Shown piece by piece: positions 58,010-64,000 of a stretch of DNA of 64,000 bases. The position numbers were made by a program, and so were the translations under genes. Below the pieces are notes generated by a model. The model did not search any database, was not told where the DNA came from, and was given only the letters and a program-made list of their open reading frames with translations. Location of the stretch: contig BDDD01001785.1 of NCBI GenBank assembly GCA_001972305.1, forward strand, positions 124,001-188,000, given 5' to 3'. Numbering within the stretch: the first letter of the stretch is position 1; the number at the start of each line of letters is the position of its first letter. Origin of the DNA: Cephalotus follicularis. Its lineage: Eukaryota; Streptophyta; Magnoliopsida; Oxalidales; Cephalotaceae.

Positions 58010-58055
58010 ATCTCCCACTTGGCCCAAAAGCCATGAAGACCTACGGACTAGACAT
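57588..58055 (-). repeat. 234-bp tandem duplication across LTR/PPT junction
   Basis: Bases 57588-57820 and about 57822-58055 are near copies. Each contains the start of the LTR, the polypurine tract and the last ~40 bases of RNase H, so the junction occurs twice. Confidence 0.85.
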
Positions 58056-58295
58056 ATCGCTCTACGGTGTCGATCTAGGATAGAGCGTGCTAGAGCTTTG
58101 GTCAGTGGGTCTGCTATGTTTGCCTCTGAGTCAACGCTCTCCGAAAAGATGTCTACCCGCTCCACGATCTCCCTGATCAGGTGATAACGTCATTGACTAT
58201 GCTTGGACTTCTAGTGAGACCTGGGTTCCCTGGCATGTGCAACGGCCCCATCATTGTCACAGTGTGCCACAACTGGATGACAGATGGAAGGAACC
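58021..58295 (-). pseudogene. Copia RNase H end (minus strand)
   Basis: Reads HCDNDGAVAHAREPRSH, KSKH, YHLIREIVERVDIFSES and EANIADPLTKALARS, the standard C-terminal RNase H of copia, ending at the polypurine tract. It is cut at 58295 by the start of element F. One stop is visible (after EPRSH). Confidence 0.8.
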
Positions 58296-58417
58296 TGTAA
58301 TATCCCATTTCTATGCTTACGTGTTTATCATTTTATGTTGTGTTTATGCCTCCTGGTATATGTTATGGTATTTAGACTCTTTGATTTTATTAGAAATCTT
58401 TTTTTTGGGGGGGCTTA

Positions 58418-58550
58418 AAGCGTCGACGCATCCATCAGGACCATCGACGCTTGGGTGGAGTGGGTCACGTGGACACCTAAATGTGTGACATCGACGCGTT
58501 TTATTTTAAATGGTTTAACCGTCGACGCTTTTTTCTAACCGTTGACTCTT
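58418..58550. repeat. GTCGAC palindrome cluster 1 of F LTR
   Basis: AGCGTCGACGC, CCATCGACGCTT, ACATCGACGCG, ACCGTCGACGCTT and CCGTTGACTC within 130 bp, 120-255 bp from the LTR start. Confidence 0.8.
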
Positions 58551-59273
58551 TGGTCGGCTTTCCTATTCTATTTGGACGGTGACATGCTTATGAAAAAGGA
58601 GGTTTTTGCCATTTTTGTTGATCCGATTTTTCCTTCTTTGTCTGGACTCGTATATGCATGAAAGGAAAACATTGGTTACACGATTTTTGTCATTACTTCA
58701 CACGTTTTCTGGCTTTTTAAAACTGATTATTTCATTTTTTGAAAACCATCTGCATTTTTAAAACACACGAGAGCAGCAGCTTTGCAAGCCTTGTTCTTGA
58801 TCAATTTTAACGTCTTTTGAAGGTATTTCTAAACGAAAGTTATAGTTTTGAGTACGTAGTTTCGATATCAATCTTTAATTCGGATTAAAAACGGTTAGAA
58901 TTTGTCTTTGAGCATGATTTTAGAGGCCTGTTTGAAATAAAATTCTGCTATTTTTAATTTGTTCATCTATGTGATTATTTTTATGCATATTTAGTTATAC
59001 CGATATTTAAAGCAAAGAAACTACGTTTTAGATATATATATGTTAATGTTTTATGATCTATGTAAAGGAAATCAGATTGTAAGTTCTTAATTTTGTAAAC
59101 TACTAATATACCAGAATTTATGTTTCAAAACAGTTCATACATATGTCTGACATTTTATATGTAATCATATGTACGTACTGATGTTTTAAACTTATAAATC
59201 ATGATTTACAACCTGCATGTTGTTGTTTATGATTTGTATTTGTAAGAAAATCAGATTTGTGCATACATATGAT

Positions 59274-60165
59274 TAGGATACACCATTATGCTGTAGGGTT
59301 TCGAGAAGTGTCCACCGAGAGAGAATTCCGTTATCTCTTAGATAACCATGGAATTCAGCAGAAAAGTCACCTCGGTTTGATCGAAGTGCCATAATAGACT
59401 TACCAGTTTTCTTATCTAATTCGTGTCTATAATCCTTGAACCTCTCAAAGGATTTTAATTTGTGTTTCATCAGAAACACGTACCCAAACAGTGATAAATC
59501 ATCGGTGAAGGTGATGAAATAGAGAAATCCTTCACATCCACCGACTGACATGGGTCCACACACGTCAGTGTGGACAATTCCTAATATGTCCACTGTCATT
59601 TCTCCTTGAGCGGAGAAGGGAGATTTTGTCATCTTACCTTGTAAACATGATTCACAAGTTGGAAAGGACTTCACGTCCTGGATGTCCAGAAGTCCATCCT
59701 TAACCAACTGTGATAGTCTAGCCTCACTAGGATGTCCGAATCTACAATGCCAAATGTATGATTGATTAACATCATTGTTTTCTCTTTGTGTCTTACAAGT
59801 ACCTTGTTCTATAGCTAATGTCATATTTTGATTAGTATCTAAGACATAGATGCTATTTTCTAGATGTCCAATACCAACTGTGACCTTACTAGAAGACAAT
59901 AGCATAAATCCAGAGGCATTAAGTAAGAGCTCCCAGCCCATAGAATATACATTGGATATGCTAATTATGTTTTGAACAATGTTCTTAAATAAATAACAAG
60001 CGTCTCGTCTCATTACAAAACCGCTAGGTAAATACAAATCAAAAGTTCCTACAAATTCGGCTAAGATCCTTGATTCGTTGCCTAACCGTAGGTCCATTGC
60101 ATCTCTAGCTTCTAGCTCCCTAGCCTCTCTTAGTCCCTGCAACCCTGAAATTTTATACACAATTG
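59274..60165 (-). pseudogene. Copia pol fragment: GAG-pre-integrase and integrase core (295 aa open)
   Basis: The longest undamaged copia frame in the window. After RELEARDAMDLRLGNESR comes the post-protease stretch, then the GAG-pre-integrase domain (YIWHCRFGHPSEARLSQLV, FPTCESCLQGKMTKSPF) and the integrase core (HTDVCGPMSVGG with the first Asp, FITFTDDLSLFGYVFLMKHK). The second Asp motif reads ALRSNRGD, so Asp is Asn. It stops at LQHNGVS, one residue before the catalytic Glu, because the fragment ends. Both ends are abrupt and no LTR is attached. Copia A and B are collinear with it but far more broken. Confidence 0.88.
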
Positions 60166-60299
60166 TTGAAATAAATAATTGTTGTATAAATAATTATTGG
60201 AATATATGGCATTGTATATTGATAAAGCCAATGGTGTCCCAATACAGCAAAATAGTTATGGAAGTCGCATGGTCCAATTTGATAAAAGGGATGTGTAAG

Positions 60300-61160
60300 A
60301 CATTGACGTCCTCGGTCAAGACGTCGACTCCTTACAGGTTTCAAGGCGTTGTAGCTCAGTGATGGCTTTAACGCACACCACCAGTAGTGCAACGATAGCA
60401 TTGACACCTAAGCATTGGGAGCAGACATCGCTTTTAACATACATGGCACACGCGTGAAAGATGGAAGGAGAAACGGGGAAAGTAGAAAAGGAAAGGAGAA
60501 AAGTGAAAAGAAAAGAAAGAGAGGAGAGAAGGAGAGAGGCAGCGGGTGAAAAAGAGAAGGAAGTAGAAGAAGGAAAAGATAGAGAAACAGGCGCCGAGAC
60601 AAGAGAGCTCATCACAATCTCTGTCTTCACTTCGTCTCCTCTTCTCCTGGGCTCGTCGAAGGCAGCAAAAGCGAGCAGTTGAAGCAAAGAAAATGAGAGC
60701 AGTGGAGCGGCAGCAAGTGGAGCGTTGCAACAATGTTTGCAATCCTCAAGTGAGTTGCTGGATTTCTAGGAACAATATACAGTTTCATATGCATTGAACT
60801 TCAATTTGAGTACTGAGTGTGAAACATGGAAGATTGCAGGGATTGAAAGGGTGTCAACATGATTTCTCCTCCGTTCATTCAATCATCTATCAGTCAATGC
60901 GTCGATGCATTGGTCATAGCGTCGATGCCTGTGAGCGAGGAATTGATGCCCTAGTAGTGAGTAGTGACGCGACGTGCTTTCGTTCAAGTTTTTGTGCGTC
61001 AATTAGTGTTACACGTAGACGCTCAACACTGGTGTGTAACCAACATGTCGACGCCGAACCCTGTACTATGGTGCAATGGGTTAAAGAAAACCTAGAGCCT
61101 GTTAACGCCAAAAGGGGATACAGTGACGGCGTCGACGCCTAGGGGATGGTGTCGACGCCC
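60300..61160. repeat. GTCGAC palindrome cluster 2 of F LTR
   Basis: Scattered ACGTCGACTCC, GCGTCGATGC (two), GTAGACGCTCAACACT, TGTCGACGCC, GGCGTCGACGCC and GTGTCGACGCC. Allowing for the copia fragment it starts about 1.1 kb from the LTR start. Confidence 0.7.
60458..60600 (+). repeat. Purine-rich (GA) tract
   Basis: About 140 bases almost wholly A and G on the plus strand. Open stretches on both strands here (60316-60742) are low-complexity artefacts. Confidence 0.8.
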
Positions 61161-61361
61161 AAAAGCCCTATTTAAGTGGAACTGTCATGTTCTGCTGAGA
61201 TTTTGATTTTTGATTCAAATCAGGCTTGTGTTGGATTTCAAACCTAGTGTCTAAAGCCACTGAGTGAACGGTTCTAAGGTTGCCAAGCAGTTTAAGCTTC
61301 CTGGAAGGCTGAGCTCAAGAAGGCAGCCCCTTCGAAGTCCTATGTGAGACTTCAAATAATA

Positions 61362-61905
61362 TAGCATGGAGGGGAAGGATCAACGAACCCCGACTGACTG
61401 GTGTATTGAAACGAATCTAGCATCGAAGGGAAGGGTCAACGAACTCTGACTACCTAGTGTATTCCAAAGAATCTATCATCGAGTGGATTGGTCACTGAAC
61501 CCCGACTGCCCGATGTATTCCAATGAATCTAGCATCGAGGGGAAGGGTCAACGAACCCCGACTGCCTGGTGTATTACAAAGAATCTAGCATCAAGGGGAA
61601 GGGTCAACGAAGTGTATTCCAACAAATCTAGCATTGAGGGGAAGGGAACGAACCCCGACTGCTTGGTGTATTCCAACGAATCTAGCATTGAGGGGAAGGG
61701 TCAATAAACCCTGACTATCTAGTGTATTATAAAGAGTCTAGCATAAGAGGAAGGATTAGCTAATCCCAATTGCCTATGCTTTAATCTAAAAGGGACTAGC
61801 ATAAGGGGAAGAATTAATCTATCTCGACTTCATATGCCTCATCCTAAATGGCTAACACCAAGGGGGAAGGGTCAACGAACCCTGACTACCCGGTGTATAT
61901 AGTAT
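61362..61905 (+). repeat. 56-bp tandem array, about 9-10 units
   Basis: Units AGCATCGAGGGGAAGGGTC, AACGAACCCCGACTGCCTGG, TGTATTCCAACGAATCT. Units 5 and 6 have small deletions and the last three are strongly diverged. An open stretch at 61483-61707 is only the repeat read in one frame. Confidence 0.9.
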
Positions 61906-62010
61906 GGCATGGTTAGGGTATGGTTATGGTATGGCATAGGTACGGATATGGATCGTATGAAGATGGATTGTACGGTTGTGGTATGGTTATGGTATGGTGA
62001 TGGTATGTAT
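61906..62010 (+). repeat. TATGGT-rich microsatellite-like stretch
   Basis: Repeated TATGGTTATGGTATGGCAT words directly after the 56-bp array. Confidence 0.7.
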
Positions 62011-62911
62011 CCCTAGATGGTTGTTGTTGATCCCATTCTTATATGTCGGTATGGGACGGTCGTGTACGAATGGTAGATCACCAGTGTTTGTGAATCTAGG
62101 GGAAAGGGTTGTAATAGACTAGAACCTTCGGGGTCTGGCAATTGGCCTATGAAAAAGTAATTATTGATTAGATCCCATTCCTATACACCGGTATGGGATG
62201 GTCATATATGAATGGTGGATCGCATATTCTATTGATCTCTAGGGTATGGTGCATGAGCTTTATATTATGAGGTACATTGCTATGAATTAGCATTCATGCA
62301 TCTTTTCATTCATATATATGTATATCTGTTGTATTCCACTGCATATTTATATTGTACATAGCCATTGGCTGCTGACCCATTGCATTGTAATGTAATGGGT
62401 CAGGGTCAGGTCCAGGTGACGTGCCGCAGTGATCAGCTGGGCTAAATCACAGAGTAAGGATCTACATCTCCTCTAACCTACGTTGTATAAATGTGGTTTT
62501 GTAAATGTACGAATGTTATATCAGAGACATGTGTTATTTCAGCTATTGACCTGCCGACATGTAGCAACACTTAAGATATATGTGTCTTGATGTAAAGGAT
62601 ATGGATGGGTCCTTCTATTGTGATAATTTATGGATTTTCCTCCTACGAGAGTATGGGTTGCGGAGGGCTGAGCCCAAGGTATAAATGGTGCTTTCATTAG
62701 AGGGGGATATAGTCCAATAAACGAATACATCATGCCCAATTTTTGGGGGATTATAAGAGTTAAAGTGTATCCATGATTGCTTATTCCGTTTTTATTATAT
62801 GATTTTTTAAAGTTTTATGTTTATAGAACTTTTGGATGATGTGATTTAAAGATTGAAAGTAGGGTGATCACGGATCGTGGGGGTTTCCTCACGGTTAGGG
62901 GCGCAACAGTT

Positions 62912-62924
62912 TGGTATCAGAGTC
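62912..62924 (+). other. F primer-binding site
   Basis: TGGTATCAGAGTC; close to the initiator tRNA-Met complement. Confidence 0.85.
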
Positions 62925-63099
62925 GGCCTATGCTGGATACGCCAGGATAGGGTCCTTGGCTATGGTAATTGAAAGTGATTGATTACAAAACGTGATATTT
63001 GGAGTTATTTGAAGTAGCGGATATAACAAGTGGATATTAACCCATGCCTCTTATACAAGGCGGAAAATGTTGCTCCGGCTTGAGAAGAGCCTAGAGATT

Positions 63100-63385
63100 A
63101 TGTGATAGAGATGCATGAATTGATGGCCCAAGGGGATGAAATGATGCAACGACAAATGGCTGCAAATTGATGGTAGCCAGCATGAGGCCAAGTTTAACGA
63201 AATGTTGAGGGTAGCACCTCATATGGTTAGCATTGAAGCAAGGAAGGCTAATAAGTTCCTAGTGGGTCCATAACCCACAGGTCAATGGAGCTTGGTAACC
63301 GATCATATAGTGTTGGAGATGGATGAATTATATGTAATCCTTGGAATGGATTAGTTATCGGCTCAATATGCTAATGAGGGTTAAA
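63100..63385 (+). pseudogene. F gag and protease traces
   Basis: EMHELMAQGDEMMQRQMAA near 63110-63165, then EMLRVAPHMVSIEARKANKF near 63200-63260 (gag motif YAPHMV..E..KA..F), then MDELYVILGMD, a stop in place of Trp, and LSAQYANEG near 63316-63385 (protease motif DVILGMDWL). The rest of gag is missing. Confidence 0.6.
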
Positions 63386-63557
63386 ACCTGAATTCTCGAT
63401 TCGTGGTGACAATTGATAAGATTCCAAGGCAGAGTTGGTATTCTGTACAACAGAGAGCCGAAAGATGAGCTGTGATCGCAAGCCTATCGCTCCAGTTCAT
63501 AGTACATCCGACGATTAGTAATATGTACCTGATCTGAAGCCCAATTTGGTAGAATGA

Positions 63558-63935
63558 CATGAAGAAAGAGTAGGCGCAGTTGCCTACAGGCTTGCCTTAC
63601 CACTCAACCTACGGGATCGGAATCTACCATGTAAGGTACAGTATATGCCATGGATCAGAGTGGCGCATCGGAAATGTGATGGATTGGGATAGTTGTTGGA
63701 CTGAACATCTACTGTTAGAAAAATTCCTAGTGGAAGATCATGTGTTACATGATGTGTTCATGTTTCAATGCTCAGAATGTATTATTCATATCCTTCTCAT
63801 GTGCTGCCATATGAGCTGTAAGAGTTGAGGACGGATAAGAGCTTGAAGAGATACCTATCTTTGTGATAGATTATCGAATCAAACAGTTGAGAAAGAACAT
63901 TTCATTGATGGAAGTGTTATGGCAATACCATAAGC
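63558..63935 (+). pseudogene. F integrase C-terminus and chromodomain
   Basis: HEERVGAVAYRLALPLNLRD matches the RMGDVAYQIALPPSL stretch of G2. After an extra ~110 bases and a frame change come VHVSMLRMYYSYPSHVL and EELEEIP-like text followed by RIKQLRKNISLMEVLWQYHK and LEEAT, the chromodomain-like end. RT, RNase H and the integrase core between this and the protease motif at 63385 are absent. Confidence 0.7.
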
Positions 63936-64000
63936 TTGAGGAAGCCACATAATAAGTGAGGAAGGGATGAGAACATTGTATCCTCGCTTGCTTTAACCTA

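Larger units (their letters stand above)
58296..62908 (+). repeat. F 5' LTR (about 4.6 kb with insertions)
   Basis: Starts TGTAATATCCC and ends GGGGCGCAACA, three bases before the PBS. Without the copia fragment it would be about 3.7 kb. It contains two palindrome clusters, a purine-rich tract at 60458-60600 and a tandem array. With no partner in view the start is less certain than the end. Confidence 0.55.
58296..64000 (+). mobile_element. F: chromovirus with very long LTR and deleted pol
   Basis: Starts inside a copia RNase H with TGTAATATCCCATTTC. The 5' LTR runs to 62908, then PBS and a much reduced interior: gag trace, protease motif and then directly the integrase C-terminus with chromodomain. 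The 3' LTR is beyond the window. The LTR is inferred to be one unit because GTCGAC-type palindromes occur at both its ends; it holds a copia fragment at 59274-60165. Confidence 0.6.

Noticed and set aside
60316..60742. Overlapping open frames of 94-123 codons
   Set aside because: Produced by a purine-rich tract (poly Glu/Lys or Ser/Phe/Leu text).
61483..61707. Repetitive 74-codon open frame
   Set aside because: It is the 56-bp tandem array read in one frame.
63860..63930. First read as an RT motif (IDYR)
   Set aside because: The context RIKQLRKNISLMEVLW and EEAT fits the chromodomain end of integrase better.

Overview
This window is intergenic DNA from a large plant nuclear genome. I found no host protein-coding gene. 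About nine tenths of it can be assigned to LTR retrotransposons, many nested inside one another. The evidence for a plant is the presence of chromovirus-type Ty3/gypsy pol with a C-terminal chromodomain, Tat-like gypsy sequence, Ty1/copia pol, primer-binding sites of the plant type TGGTATCAGAGC (3' end of initiator tRNA-Met), and a CACTA-like terminus. The species cannot be named from the sequence. Nearly all coding regions are broken by stops and frameshifts.

Layout, left half. A minus-strand chromovirus (here G1) runs from beyond base 1 to about 20530. Its reading order is 5' LTR 17732-20530, gag 17620 downwards, protease 11892-11418, RT 2250-1392, RNase H and integrase 1391-1. Two later insertions split G1. 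L1 (2251-11417, minus strand, 3.1-3.3 kb LTRs, badly eroded interior) sits between protease and RT and has a 5-bp target duplication. A plus-strand gag-only copia element of Sirevirus type (12571-16983) sits in gag and has an unusual 108-bp target duplication. G1 itself lies in a Tat-like gypsy element, of which 20531-23338 remains: a deleted pol, a 3' region built of four tandem-repeat arrays, a polypurine tract and a short LTR. Bases 23339-25766 are AT-rich and hold only a tRNA-like remnant and a CACTA-like end.

Layout, middle. Two members of one degenerate copia family lie in tandem: copia A (25970-35283) and copia B (35290 to about 54630). Their LTRs are about 2.54 kb. Copia B is split by the best-preserved element of the window, chromovirus G2 (39542-49649). 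G2 has both LTRs, a perfect CAAAC target duplication, PBS, PPT, and gag, protease, RT, RNase H, integrase and chromodomain, but it carries several stops and has lost the integrase catalytic Glu.

Layout, right. Bases 54631-56362 hold an unassigned LTR-like stretch with a 96-bp tandem repeat. A minus-strand copia relative follows (LTR 56363-58009, RNase H 58021-58295). It is cut by chromovirus F (58296 to beyond the window end), whose very long LTR holds a 295-codon copia pol fragment and a 56-bp tandem array, and whose interior has lost RT, RNase H and the integrase core.

The most unusual pattern is in the LTRs. G1, G2, F and the gag-only copia element each carry clusters of palindromes with a GTCGAC core near the LTR start, and G1, G2 and F have a second cluster roughly 1.1-1.6 kb further in. 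The flanks differ by family (AGCGTCGACGCT or ACAGTCGACTGT). Copia A/B and L1 instead share palindromes of GAGTCA/TGACTC type.
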